Assembly: GCA_963704155.1 (NCBI GenBank)
Contig: CAVPHF010000039.1
Span: 1-64,000 of the forward strand
From: Thiohalocapsa sp963704155
GTDB taxonomy: Bacteria; Pseudomonadota; Gammaproteobacteria; Chromatiales; Chromatiaceae
DNA: 64,000 bases
Direction of reading: 5' to 3'
This document shows positions 42,526 through 51,469 of this stretch, piece after piece; the first letter of the stretch is position 1; each line of letters begins with the position of its first letter. A program made the position numbers and the translations under genes. The notes under the pieces were generated by a model. It worked only from the letters and a program-made list of their open reading frames with translations. It was not told where the DNA came from and did not search any database.

Positions 42526-43377
42526 TCAGCCCGGCAGGTCGGGGTCGGCCCGCGACGGTTTCGCCGAACGCAGTGCCTTGTGGATGAGGTGTTTCGCCAA
42601 CAGCAACGGCGGCATGCGCACCCAGTGCGAGCGGATGAACAACAACTGTCGGGCCATTGCGGTCTGCCAGCGGCAAAGGCGCGGCGGCGCCAGCGCCTGC
42701 TCGATCAGCCAGTCCATCAGTATCGCGATCGGCGCCGGCGGCGCCGACCGACGCACCGCAGTCGACAGGGTTTCGGCAACCTGAAGCCCGGTCAGACGCC
42801 GCGCCGTGACGACGGAGTAGTACAGCGCGCGGGCGCAGCCAAGCTCGTCGGCGCGCCGCGCCAGGCGATCCTCGAATGCAGGATCGGCCGCGCGAAAGTG
42901 CTCCAACAGGTCGCGGAAATCCACCAGGTCGCGCAGCCCCCCGCTCAACTCGTCGTTCATGAACAGGTGCACGGCGTTGTGCAGCAGCATGTCGACCGGC
43001 GCCAGCACCCGCACCGTCTGGCCGCAGTCCTCGGGCGTCTCGACCGCGTCCTGCCAGAGCTTTGCGGCGTCGATCTTTATCCGGCTGACCGGCGGTGCGA
43101 GATTATGGTGGATGTCGACCTCGGTCTCGCGCTGCGAATGGACCAGCGGCGGCAGCTCGTGCATCCAGTCACGGTAGTAGCGCCGGTCGTAGGCGTCAAA
43201 CTCGCCGCTCGGCACCCAGCCGGCCTGTTGCAGGGCCCGTTCGGCGCGCTCGATGTCAGTCTCGGGCACCATCAGGTCGATATCGGACAGGTTGCGCCAG
43301 TCCCGCGGCGGCAGCTGCGCGGCAAGGTAGGCCACGCCCTTGAGCGCGATCAGCGGGATGCCCGCGCGGTCGAGCAC
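42526..43377 (-). pseudogene. Truncated nucleotidyltransferase (NTP_transf_5) of an HPr-rel-A cluster
   Basis: The protein enters in mid-family at IPLIALKGVAYLAAQLPPRD, then NLSDIDLMVPETDIERAERA with the metal-binding DxD, VDIHHNLAPP and a helical C-terminus. Complete relatives have about 100 more N-terminal residues. In the minus-strand reading an in-frame TGA lies 43 codons before the match at about 43465, and no full-length start exists. In other genomes this nucleotidyltransferase follows a HprK-related kinase and a PqqD-like gene in exosortase-associated clusters. The PqqD-like gene remains at 43547, but the kinase is missing. Confidence 0.72.
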
Positions 43378-43546
43378 GCGCTTGACCTGACGCAGCTGCC
43401 GCCGGTCGACCGTAGCGGGTCTGCCGCGCCGCAGCGGGTATCGAGAAAGGCAGCATCAGAAGCGCTCACACCTACTCGGAAGGGCCCTGCGTCAAGGGTG
43501 AGCTTCTGACTGCGCAACGCAAAAGAGGAAACGCTTTCGTGAACTG

Positions 43547-43867
43547 CTAGCGTAAGTCTGAAGAATGAGATTCCGCAAGCCCCGCCGATTCCAAAAAGGC
43601 CAGCGCCGTGACGATTTGATCTTCATCATGCGGCTCGAGTTGTATCGGCCCAGCGATACGCGCGATCAGGTCTGCGGTGCTCGCTGCATCGTTGTTTAGG
43701 GTGCTCAGCAGCATTGCAGGCAGCTCGTTGAGCAGATGGGTCTCACCGGTGATCGGGTCGAACGCGGCCGTGTTGGCACCGAGGGCTTCAAAAACGCAGG
43801 GCGGCGCAGGCCGCATCCACAGTACAGCTTTCGACGCCTGGGTGACGCCTCCCCCTCTATTACCCAT
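43547..43867 (-). CDS. HPr-rel-A system PqqD-like peptide chaperone
   Basis: This protein of about 106 residues contains FEALGANTAAFDPITGETHL and LNELPAMLLSTL, the PqqD fold (PF05402-like) as seen in HPr-rel-A clusters, ending LAFLESAGLAESHS. PqqD domains bind precursor peptides for modification. The expected downstream HprK-related kinase A is absent; only 170 bp separate this gene from a truncated nucleotidyltransferase. Start position is uncertain because the first 15 residues are not conserved. Confidence 0.68.
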   Translation of the reverse strand: MGNRGGGVTQASKAVLWMRPAPPCVFEALGANTAAFDPITGETHLLNELPAMLLSTLNNDAASTADLIARIAGPIQLEPHDEDQIVTALAFLESAGLAESHSSDLR

Positions 43868-43945
43868 CGGAAATAGAGCTTACCGATGCCGTCGATGAAC
43901 GAGCTCTCGCAACTTTCAGCCATGTTTTGGGGTGTACCGGGCAAA

Positions 43946-44565
43946 TTAGTAGTTATTCGCGGGCCGATACTGCGGGAAAAAGCCCTGCGGGGTCCAAGTC
44001 GTGTCCGGGTGCTCCTCGGTTCCCGTGAACCCAATGTACGCCACTAAACCTTCCGTAGAAAGGAGCGTGAAACAAGGATCCGAAGAGGAACCCGAGTCAG
44101 GGTCGAATACGTCTAGCTCGACTCTTCCGTTGCCGAGTTCATTCCCTTTGATAACGTTGCTGTCAACCGGTGTCACTTGACCTTCACTCGTGAAAACCAA
44201 CTCTATCAGTTGGCCATCCAATTCCACGATCCGCTGCGGCAGAGCATCCCAAACAGCCAGGACACTCCGGCGCAGCCCAGTTGGAGCGCTTCGGCCCTTA
44301 TTCCAAGACAGCACCTTTTTATAGAGAACACCATTGGCGGTGCACCTCTCGCCAACATCGGCGCCGGCACAATCTGAAGCCGGAGGGAATATTGCCTTGG
44401 GCGATGAAACGTGGCGAGGTCCAATTCGCGCAGCGGGGCAGCGCACTGGTAGGCGCTCCCGGCCGCCAACGTCCCCGGCCGCAAGGTCGCGACCACCGGC
44501 GCGGCCGACAGGGCCTTGAACAATCGGCGTCGGTTTTCTGAAATCTTGTCGTCTTGCGCTGCCAT
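43946..44565 (-). pseudogene. Frameshifted small exported protein upstream of the PqqD-like gene
   Basis: The N-terminal frame (from 44565) reads MAAQDDKISENRRRLFKALS then APVVATLRPGTLAAGSAYQC, a twin-arginine-like or signal-type start. The second frame (to 43946) reads ASDCAGADVGERCTANGVLY and continues to QGFFPQYRPANNY. Relatives of this kind would be continuous, so a one-base shift near 44395-44440 is inferred. AGAGGA precedes ATG 44565, and a sigma-54-like promoter lies 37 bp further upstream. It probably was the first gene of the HPr-rel-A-type cluster. Confidence 0.58.
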
Positions 44566-44601
44566 AGCAACAAATCCTCTGTTTGACACGGAAAACTAAT
44601 C

Positions 44602-44617
44602 AGCACTTTCTGTGCCG
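44602..44617 (-). promoter_or_regulatory. Sigma-54-like promoter of the HPr-rel-A-type cluster
   Basis: The minus strand reads CGGCACAGAAAGTGCT, fitting TGGCAC-N5-TTGCT with two changes and the invariant GG-N10-GC spacing. It points to the gene starting at 44565. Exosortase-linked gene sets are often sigma-54 dependent. Confidence 0.55.
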
Positions 44618-44677
44618 AAACCGCACGTCATTGTTTACAAAAGAAACTTAGTCGCGCCGCCACCGGAGCGGCGCAAA

Positions 44678-44698
44678 ACTGTCAAGTTTTTTGACAGT
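44678..44698. promoter_or_regulatory. Operator-like palindrome, copy 1
   Basis: ACTGTCAA-N5-TTGACAGT, an 8-bp perfect dyad, lies about 60 bp upstream of the sigma-54-like promoter, the right place for an enhancer-binding activator. A second copy of the same form is at 44935-44955. Confidence 0.55.
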
Positions 44699-45061
44699 CA
44701 AGCAAGAAAACGCGGCGACTGATTGGCGCAAACCCTTTACACAGGCTGCCTCAGTGCTACACGGGGCGCGATCGCAGCGCCATGGCTATCGACGGCGACG
44801 CCAGGACTGAAGCGCCGGCAGAACCAGTCCGCGGATGCATCCGGCCAGCGGTGCGAATGGACGGTCCCGCTCACCCACGGCGACAAACGAGCCCAGCGTG
44901 CGCGGACTATCCGCGCTGGCCACTGCCTCCGGAAACTGTAAAGAAAGCTGACAGTGCTGGAGCGGCTGCGGCCTTCGCCTTCAGCGTGCCAAGCTCCCGA
45001 CGCAAGATCCGTCGATGCTGTGACGGTAAACCCGTACCGATTGCGGCAGAGTCGACGCGCT
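44699..45061. other. Gap between the HPr-rel-A-type cluster and the SDR gene
   Basis: No credible gene. The minus-strand open frame covering it is the out-of-frame read-through of the SDR gene. The second operator-like palindrome (44935-44955) is the only structured element seen. Confidence 0.5.
44935..44955. promoter_or_regulatory. Operator-like palindrome, copy 2
   Basis: ACTGTAAA-N5-CTGACAGT matches copy 1 in length (21 bp), spacing and outer bases. It lies 237 bp further from the promoter. No second sigma-54 promoter was found beside it. Confidence 0.45.
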
Positions 45062-45687
45062 TCAACTGACCGCCGGCGCGGCACCGATGTACTGGCCTTG
45101 CTCAGCTCACGGACGATGAAGTCGGCGACGTCGGCGCGCGAGACGCGGGTCGCCTTGATCGACTTGTCGAGACCGGACCGATACTCGCCGGTGCGCGGAC
45201 CGTCGGTCAGGCCGCCGGGGCGGACGATGGTCCAGTCCAGACCGCTCGCCATGATCAGTCGCTCCTGTTCTTCCTTGGCCTGCATGATGCGCTTGAGCGT
45301 CAGCTTCATCAGTACGCGGAAGAAGGCCGGCACCTGATGGATGCTGTCGCCGACCCCCATGGAGGTCACCGCGATCAGACGCCGCACGCCATGCGTGTGC
45401 ATTGCGGCGAGGATGTGCTCGGTGCCGCGTGCCTCGACCGGGTCCGCGCCGGGGCGGGTGCCGAGCACGCAGACGACGGCGCCGCTGCCCTCGACGCAGC
45501 GGTCGACGGCGGACTGATCGAGCACATCGCCTTGGATCAGCGTTAAGCCGTCTCGCTGGTCCAACTTGGTCGGATCGCGCACCAGGGCGCGGATGCCGTA
45601 GCCGGCTTCCAGCGCCTGCTCGAGCACTTGAGAACCTGTGCCGCCGGTGGCGCCGAACAGCGCAACGGATAGGGCGTCCGCGGTCAT
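45062..45687 (-). pseudogene. NAD(P)-binding SDR-type oxidoreductase with a frameshift
   Basis: The product starts MTADALSVALFGATGGTGSQ, an atypical short-chain dehydrogenase with the GATGGTG dinucleotide motif, then VTSMGVGD and LDWTIVRPGGLTDGP. After FIVRELSKA the frame slips. One base further the expected family ending QYIGAAPAVS with a TGA at 45064-45062 is present. A single lost G near 45094-45098 explains this. In the uncorrected frame translation runs on for about 120 residues of non-coding sequence. It overlaps ubiG by four bases. Confidence 0.75.
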
Positions 45688-46439
45688 GCCGGCGCCCCCC
45701 GCTGCAGGACCATCATGTAATTGACGGCCATCGAGCGGGTGAACGAAAAGACGCGGCTGAAGGGATTGACGCGCACGCCTGTGCGGTGCAGCAAACTGAA
45801 GTCATCGCCCAGGCCGCTAGTGACCTCCGCCGGCTTCACCAGCTTGCGGTAGTGATGTGTGCCCTTGGGCAGCCACCCGAGAATGCGCTCGGCGCCGATG
45901 ATGGCCATCAGCCAGGCGAGCGGCGTGCGGTTGATGGTTGCCACCACCATGACGCCGCCCGGGCGCACCAGCCGCCCGCAGCTGGCGAGAAACGCCGGCA
46001 GCTGCTCGACGTGCTCGACGACCTCCATATTCAGCACGGCGTCGAAGGTCTCGCCACTAGCGGCCAGGTCATCGGCGGTGATTAGGCGGTATTGGATATT
46101 AAGGGCGCTCCACTCGGCGTGTATCTGCGCGACACGGACGTTCTTGTCGGTGATCTCGGTGCCGGTGACCTGGGCGCCAAGCCGCGCCATCGACTCGCTG
46201 AGGATGCCGCCGCCGCAGCCGATATCGAGCATCGACAGCCCTGCAAGCGGACGTTTGGCAGACGCATCACGCCCGAATGCGGCGCACAGCTGCTGCCGGA
46301 TATAGTCGACGCGAAAGGCGTTGAGCCTGTGCAGCGGCCAGAACGGCCCCTGATCGTCCCACCAACGGTGGGCCAGGTTTTCGAAATACTCGACCTCGTT
46401 CGGGTCGATGTCCGGGGCATTCAGGTGGGCGGCCGTCAT
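45684..46439 (-). CDS. ubiG: Ubiquinone O-methyltransferase
   Basis: This protein of about 251 residues has DIDPNEVEYFENLAHRWWDD at the start and the SAM-binding motif LDIGCGGGILSESMARLGAQ with VTGTEITDKNV. NMEVVEHVEQLPAFLASCGR and TINRTPLAWLMAIIGAERIL follow, all diagnostic of UbiG. It methylates two hydroxyls in ubiquinone synthesis. Start 46439 (MTAAHLNAPDIDPNE) is preferred; longer frames are not conserved. The SDR gene follows in the same transcript. Confidence 0.93.
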   Translation of the reverse strand: MTAAHLNAPDIDPNEVEYFENLAHRWWDDQGPFWPLHRLNAFRVDYIRQQLCAAFGRDASAKRPLAGLSMLDIGCGGGILSESMARLGAQVTGTEITDKNVRVAQIHAEWSALNIQYRLITADDLAASGETFDAVLNMEVVEHVEQLPAFLASCGRLVRPGGVMVVATINRTPLAWLMAIIGAERILGWLPKGTHHYRKLVKPAEVTSGLGDDFSLLHRTGVRVNPFSRVFSFTRSMAVNYMMVLQRGAPA

Positions 46440-47023
46440 AGGCGTTGCGCGATGGTCAATTTGGACTGAAAACGATATCGTGCTCCGCCGCCGGCATTGC
46501 AACCGCAGCGGGTTTCATGCCGCGGCCATAGGATGGGCATCACGCGCGTTCCTATCGCTATTGTTGCGCCATCCAGCGCTCGGTTAATCTGACGCCGGCA
46601 CTGGACCAGCACCAAGGCATCGGCGCCGAGCCGCTCGTATGACCACCTCCACAACGCGAACGACATCAACAGGCAGCTCCTGGCGAGGCTGTTTCAACCT
46701 AGAAAGAGCAGTTGGACGGTCGTCAGGGTGCGTCCCGCGAGGTGTCCAGCAAGGCACAACGACGCGGAATAGTCATTCTATTCCAAGGAGTTGTAACGCA
46801 GCTGGGCGCCTCGTGGGGCGTGCCCTGGCGGCCGTAGCGCCGTTCGTCCTAAGGGTGCCTCCCGAGTTGCTGCTGAACTTCAAGAACCTCAGATGTTTAC
46901 ATGTATGACGAAGCGGTCAACTGCTCTTTCTAGTCAAGCGGTGTTGTCGGCAGCTCGCCAACCTGATCGACAGCGGCACCGAGGTCGGTCTATTTGACTT
47001 CAAGCGCAGTGACCGCGAATGAG
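46440..47023. other. Intergenic region with an inverted-repeat-flanked segment
   Basis: This stretch of about 580 bp between divergent ubiG and a plus-strand membrane protein has no gene. It is dominated by the 235-bp segment at 46699-46933 with perfect 16-bp inverted ends. Confidence 0.6.
46699..46933. repeat. MITE-like segment with 16-bp terminal inverted repeats
   Basis: CTAGAAAGAGCAGTTG (46699-46714) is exactly inverted as CAACTGCTCTTTCTAG (46918-46933). The 203 bp inside are GC-rich, carry a small hairpin GGAATAGTCATTCTATTCC and have no coding frame. No clear target duplication is seen next to the ends. Confidence 0.75.
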
Positions 47024-47407
47024 ATGAACGGCCGATCCAGAAGAGGCTTGCTCGACACCCTGCACCAGATCGCGCGCCGGACGCGCCCGGCCGCGCCGGT
47101 GCTGGCCACTGTCGGACTGTTGCTGTTCGCGCTTTGCGCCGGGCTGCTGCTGTTCGCGCAGGCCGAGGCACCCGATAAGATCCTGCTGCCCGGTATCGTC
47201 GGCGTACTCTGGTGTCTATGCGGCTACGTCTTCATCCATGCCTTCGCGGAGGTACCGGCCGCGCCCGGGCCGGACATCAGCGGCTGGCCTCGGCTAAGAC
47301 GCCAATTGGCGCGCGCCTGGCACTGGCTGCTGGCCTTCGTCTTCGTCGGCATCACGCTCTGGGCGCTGCTGATCACCAACAATGTCATCGGTGAGGCGCT
47401 GTCCTGA
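47024..47407 (+). CDS. Small integral membrane protein, 127 residues
   Basis: From MNGRSRRGLLDTLHQIARRT the protein has three hydrophobic segments: VLATVGLLLFALCAGLLLFA, GIVGVLWCLCGYVFIHAF and HWLLAFVFVGITLWALLIT. There is no family that I recognise. It is 30 bp upstream of the GH100 invertase gene and probably co-transcribed. An upstream in-frame ATG at 46994 is possible. Confidence 0.6.
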   Translation: MNGRSRRGLLDTLHQIARRTRPAAPVLATVGLLLFALCAGLLLFAQAEAPDKILLPGIVGVLWCLCGYVFIHAFAEVPAAPGPDISGWPRLRRQLARAWHWLLAFVFVGITLWALLITNNVIGEALS

Positions 47408-47436
47408 CAAATCGCGGGCACCCGACAGGAACCACC

Positions 47437-48819
47437 ATGCACTCCGAAGCCATTGAATCCGCCTACGCACTGCTCGACCGCTCGGTCATGACTTACCGCG
47501 GCCAGCCGATCGGGACCGTTGCCGCGGTCTCCGCCGGCGACATCGCGGCAGACAACTATCACGACTGCTTCGTTCGCGACTTCATTCCGTCCGCGCTGGT
47601 CTACCTAGCCGATGACAAGCCCGACATCGTGCGCAATTTCTTACTGACGGTATTGCGCCTGCGCAGCCAACACGAACGCATTGAGGGCCACGGATTGGAG
47701 CCGGCAGTGATCCCCGCCAGCTTTCGCGTGACCCATGACGCCGAAGGCAAGGAGCTTATCCGCGCCGACTTCGGCGACCACGCCATCGGCCGCGTCGCAC
47801 CGGTCGACGCGATGATGTGGTGGGTCATCCTGCTCGGGATCTACAGCCGCCATACCGGCGATCGGTTGCTGGCGACAGAGGCCGATGTTCAGCACGTACT
47901 GCGGGGGGTTCTGGAGTTGACCTTGCGCGAGGGCTTCGAGGTCTTTCCGACCCTTCTGGTCCCGGACGGCTCCTTCATGATCGACCGGCGCATGGGCGTC
48001 TATGGCCATCCGCTAGAGATTCAGGCGCTGTTTTACGGCATGCTGGTCAGCGCCGTGGACCTGTTGCGCGACACGCCCGACGTGCATGAACTCATCGAGT
48101 TGGCCGACCGGCGCGCCAACATGCTGCGCACCTATCTGCAACTTTTCTACTGGCTGGATACCGAACGGCTGAACGAGATCCACCGCTACCGCACCGAGGA
48201 ATTCGGCACCGGCAGCGTCAATATGCTCAACATTTACCCGGAGTCGATCCCCGAGTGGATTATCGACTGGCTTCCCGGCCGCGGCGGTTATCTGGTCGGC
48301 AACCTGGGCCCCGGCCGCATGGACTTCCGCTTTTTCGCGTTCGGCAACCTGCTGGCCATCCTGTTCGGCGTCACCAGCCCGCGCGAGTCGCAATGCATCA
48401 TGCGGCTGTATCAAGACCGCTGGCACGAGCTGGTCGGCGACATGCCGGCCAAGCTGGTGTATCCTGCGGCGGCCGGCAAGGAGTGGATGTTTCTGACCGG
48501 CAGCGATCCGAAGAACGTACCCTGGTCCTACCACAACGGCGGCAACTGGCCGATGCTGCTCTGGCCGCTGGTCGCCGCGGCCATGAAGACCGGACGCGGC
48601 GACCTGGCGCAGCTGGCCCTGGACGTTGCCGACCATCGGCTGCCGCAGGCAAGCTGGCCCGAGTACTACGACGGACGCCATGGCAACCTCATCGGCCGCC
48701 GCGCCCACCTGAACCAGGTGTGGTCGGCGACCGCCTACATCCTGGGGCATAAGTTGATCGAGGACGAGCGCCTGCTCGGCATCTTCTGCGACCTCGATCA
48801 TCGCAAGCAGGACCATTGA
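47437..48819 (+). CDS. Alkaline/neutral invertase-type glycoside hydrolase (GH100)
   Basis: This 460-residue (alpha/alpha)6-barrel enzyme includes ALLDRSVMTYRGQPIGTVAA, ADNYHDCFVRDFIPSALVYL with a catalytic Asp, APVDAMMWWVILLGIYSRHT and PWSYHNGGNWPMLLWPLVAA, the GH100 pattern of cyanobacterial and plant cytosolic invertases. It splits sucrose to glucose and fructose. No sucrose synthase or phosphatase gene is nearby, so its source of sucrose is unclear; sucrose as an osmolyte is one option. Confidence 0.88.
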   Translation: MHSEAIESAYALLDRSVMTYRGQPIGTVAAVSAGDIAADNYHDCFVRDFIPSALVYLADDKPDIVRNFLLTVLRLRSQHERIEGHGLEPAVIPASFRVTHDAEGKELIRADFGDHAIGRVAPVDAMMWWVILLGIYSRHTGDRLLATEADVQHVLRGVLELTLREGFEVFPTLLVPDGSFMIDRRMGVYGHPLEIQALFYGMLVSAVDLLRDTPDVHELIELADRRANMLRTYLQLFYWLDTERLNEIHRYRTEEFGTGSVNMLNIYPESIPEWIIDWLPGRGGYLVGNLGPGRMDFRFFAFGNLLAILFGVTSPRESQCIMRLYQDRWHELVGDMPAKLVYPAAAGKEWMFLTGSDPKNVPWSYHNGGNWPMLLWPLVAAAMKTGRGDLAQLALDVADHRLPQASWPEYYDGRHGNLIGRRAHLNQVWSATAYILGHKLIEDERLLGIFCDLDHRKQDH

Positions 48820-48840
48820 GCACAGGCCGGCCCGAGCGGA

Positions 48841-49062
48841 ATGGAGATTGGCGTGCTTGACGCTTTGAAGCAATGGTTGATCGCCCATGTGCCGGACGAC
48901 GACCGATCGTTCGCCGACGATTTGCACAGTCAGGGCAAAGCCGACATCGTCCCGCCGCTACGCTTCGTGGTCGACCCCACCTGGATCTTCTCCGATTGGA
49001 CCGAGCCGGCCCACCTGCTCGGCAATGTCGGCCGCCACCGCGGTCCGGACGACGGGCGCTGA
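48841..49062 (+). CDS. Hypothetical protein, 73 residues
   Basis: The frame MEIGVLDALKQWLIAHVPDD, then PPLRFVVDPTWIFSDWTEPA is soluble with no recognised family. It begins 21 bp after the invertase gene and ends 134 bp before trkA. GAGCGG lies just before the start, and a GTG at 48853 is an alternative. Composition and position make it plausible but not certain. Confidence 0.4.
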   Translation: MEIGVLDALKQWLIAHVPDDDRSFADDLHSQGKADIVPPLRFVVDPTWIFSDWTEPAHLLGNVGRHRGPDDGR

Positions 49063-49195
49063 TGGCCCCCAGGCACTTCCCCGAAGTCGGACACCCACGC
49101 GGCCTCGACGTGCCGGCGGCTGCTGTTGCGCCGCCAACGTCCGGAAGCCGCCCGGCCAGCCAAGGCTGATCGCCCCGGCCAACAGGACGCAAGCA

Positions 49196-49849
49196 GTGCG
49201 TTTCGTATTCATTGGCAGCGGCACTCTGGCCGTGCTCACCGGCCGCCTGCTGGCGGCGAGGCAGCATGAGGTGGTCATCATCGAGCGCGATGCCGAAATG
49301 ATCGAGCAACTCAGGGATGAGCCAGATCTGGGCCTGATCCACGGCGACGGCACGCGGCCCGCGATCCTGCGCGAGACCGACCCTGAGGCAACCGATCTGT
49401 TGTTCTGCCTGACCCATGACGATCAGACCAACATCATCGCGAGCCTGGTGGCACGCTCACTCGGCTATCGGCGCGTCGTGACTAAGATCGAAGACCCGGA
49501 GCTGCAGCACATCTGCGCCGAGCTCGGCTTGGCGGAATCGCTGGTGCCGATGCAGACGGTCGGCCGCTATCTGGCCGACATGGCGGAGGGGCAGGACATT
49601 ATCGAGCTGTCGGATATCCTGCGCGGCGACACCCGCGTATTCTCCTTCCGAGCCAACGCCGCAGAGGCCGTGCGCATTGACCAGCTCGACCTGCCGGATG
49701 CGGCCCGCACCATCTGCATCTACCGAAACGGACAGGAACTGCTCTTCGCCGACCCGTCCACCAAGATTCAGGTCGGCGACGAGGTGGTGCTGCTGACCCG
49801 GGCGCGCATGCTGAAGCCGCTGCGCGAGCGATTCGGCTATCGTTCGTAA
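49196..49849 (+). CDS. TrkA-type potassium uptake regulator
   Basis: This 217-residue protein begins with a Rossmann NAD-binding region (RFVFIGSGTLAVLTGRLLAA, EVVIIERDAEMI, HGDGTRPAILRETDPEATDL), then a TrkA_C domain (QELLFADPSTKIQVGDEVVL). It gates the TrkH channel by binding NAD(H) or ATP. GTG 49196 is chosen because it starts exactly at the family N-terminus with AGGA upstream. It is convergent with the trkH gene 95 bp away. It has one RCK unit, as in TrkA/KtrA-like small forms. Confidence 0.88.
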   Translation: MRFVFIGSGTLAVLTGRLLAARQHEVVIIERDAEMIEQLRDEPDLGLIHGDGTRPAILRETDPEATDLLFCLTHDDQTNIIASLVARSLGYRRVVTKIEDPELQHICAELGLAESLVPMQTVGRYLADMAEGQDIIELSDILRGDTRVFSFRANAAEAVRIDQLDLPDAARTICIYRNGQELLFADPSTKIQVGDEVVLLTRARMLKPLRERFGYRS

Positions 49850-49944
49850 TGTAACGCCCGCGCGGTATCCCAGCGGTTGTCGTATGGACACGGCATCGAT
49901 TCGGCAACACCGGACATCAAGCCCCTTACCACGGCATCCCCTCG

Positions 49945-51378
49945 CTATGACTTGAACCAACTGCCCGGATACAAGAGCACGAGCAGGGCGACAATCTCGA
50001 CGCGACCGGCCAGCATCAGCAGTGTCAGCAGCACCTTCAGCCCAGGCTGCAACCCCGGCTCGGTGATGCCGGTCGACAGCCCCACGGTTCCGGCCGCCGA
50101 GACCACCTCGAACAGGGCATCCAGCGGCACATAGCCCGCAATAACGAAGGCCAGCCAGGCGCCGGCAATTAAGAGCGCGAACAGCAGCATCACCGACAGC
50201 GCGTGCTCGATCTGACGGGTGTCGATCAGCTGCCCGCCCAGCCGAGGGTAGACGACGGCGTGGCGGGGCAACTGCGCCCGCAGGATCACGAGCTGGATGA
50301 CACGGACCAGGATCAACAGCCGCAGCAGTTTGACGCCGCCGGCAGTGGAGCCGACACCGGCGCCGACCAGCATGGACAGGATCAACAGCAGCTTCGCCTG
50401 ATCGGGCAGAGCCGCAATGTCGACGCTGGAGAATCCAGCGGTGGTCTGTGCCATGGCCGCCTGCAGCACTGCATCGGCCGGCACCAGTCCGGCCAGCAGC
50501 CACAGACCCAAGGCGACGATGGCAATCGCGGCGACCAGTGCCCTGAATTCCGGATCGCGCAGCACCTCCAGCGGACCGCGCAGCCAAGCTCGATGATAGA
50601 GCGGCAATGGCAGCGCCGCGCAGAAGGCCACGGCGACCAGCGCGAACTGGACCGGGCGGCCAAACTCCGCCAAGCTGTCCGCAGCGCTGGCGAAACCGCC
50701 GGTCGAGATCGCGGCCAGCGTGTGGATTGGGGCCGCTGGCCAAGGCAGCCCCGCCGCACTGACCAGTGCGATACCGGCCAACGTCAGCAGTAGATAAATC
50801 GCGAGCACGCGGCGTGCATGGGCGCGGACGCCGGATTCCAGTTCCGCTTCGCCGACGGCGTCAGCGAAGCGTCGCAGATCCCCGGCGTGACCGGCGGCCA
50901 GCGCGAGCGACAGCACGACGATACCCAGCCCGCCGATCCACTGCAGCCAGGCGCGCGCGAACAGATAAGCGTCCGACGGGTCTGCGAAGGCCGGCAGCAT
51001 GCTGAGCCCGGTCGTCGTGACGCCGGACACGGACTCGAACCAGGCGTCCAGCAGCGAGAGGCCGCCGATGGCCAGCGGCGCGGTCATCAGCGCCGCGGCG
51101 ACGATGAAGGTCAGCGCCGTCACGATGAGGGCCTCGTTAGGCCGCAGCCAACGCCCGCGGGGCGGTATCAGGGCACAGCCGGAGAGCGCCGCTGCCGGCA
51201 GCAAGGCCCAAATCAGCAGACGCTCCGCCAAAAGCCGGTCGCCATCCAGCCAGGCGACCACCAACGGCACCGCCAGCAGCACCATCAGGACCAGCGACAG
51301 CTGCCCCAAATGGCGCAGTACCAGGCCCAACTGGGCCGGCCGCAGAAGGGGTCTAGTAGACGGCTGGAAGCTCATCAA
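49945..51378 (-). CDS. TrkH-family potassium channel/transporter
   Basis: This 477-residue protein has about ten helices and the filter-loop repeats of the Trk superfamily: VSGVTTTGLSML, HTLAAISTGGFASAADSL, AQTTAGFSSVDIAAL and SAAGTVGLSTGITEPGLQPG. It takes up K+ with the regulator TrkA encoded next to it in convergent orientation. The protein appears complete. It is preceded on the same strand by a repeat (51470-51528) and a DUF2333 gene. Confidence 0.9.
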   Translation of the reverse strand: MMSFQPSTRPLLRPAQLGLVLRHLGQLSLVLMVLLAVPLVVAWLDGDRLLAERLLIWALLPAAALSGCALIPPRGRWLRPNEALIVTALTFIVAAALMTAPLAIGGLSLLDAWFESVSGVTTTGLSMLPAFADPSDAYLFARAWLQWIGGLGIVVLSLALAAGHAGDLRRFADAVGEAELESGVRAHARRVLAIYLLLTLAGIALVSAAGLPWPAAPIHTLAAISTGGFASAADSLAEFGRPVQFALVAVAFCAALPLPLYHRAWLRGPLEVLRDPEFRALVAAIAIVALGLWLLAGLVPADAVLQAAMAQTTAGFSSVDIAALPDQAKLLLILSMLVGAGVGSTAGGVKLLRLLILVRVIQLVILRAQLPRHAVVYPRLGGQLIDTRQIEHALSVMLLFALLIAGAWLAFVIAGYVPLDALFEVVSAAGTVGLSTGITEPGLQPGLKVLLTLLMLAGRVEIVALLVLLYPGSWFKS

Positions 51379-51469
51379 CGCGAGGCGCCGCCAACGGGTT
51401 GCAATGGTCCGGGCACTCTCGGGCCGATGCCGTCAGCGGTTCAAGCACGCGCTGACGGGATCCGGCGCT

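Noticed and set aside
42469..43509. 346-codon plus-strand frame
   Set aside because: Antisense to the truncated nucleotidyltransferase, Gln/Arg/His-rich, no family.
44737..45061. C-terminal extension of the SDR protein
   Set aside because: It is the out-of-frame continuation after a one-base shift; the real stop is at 45062-45064.
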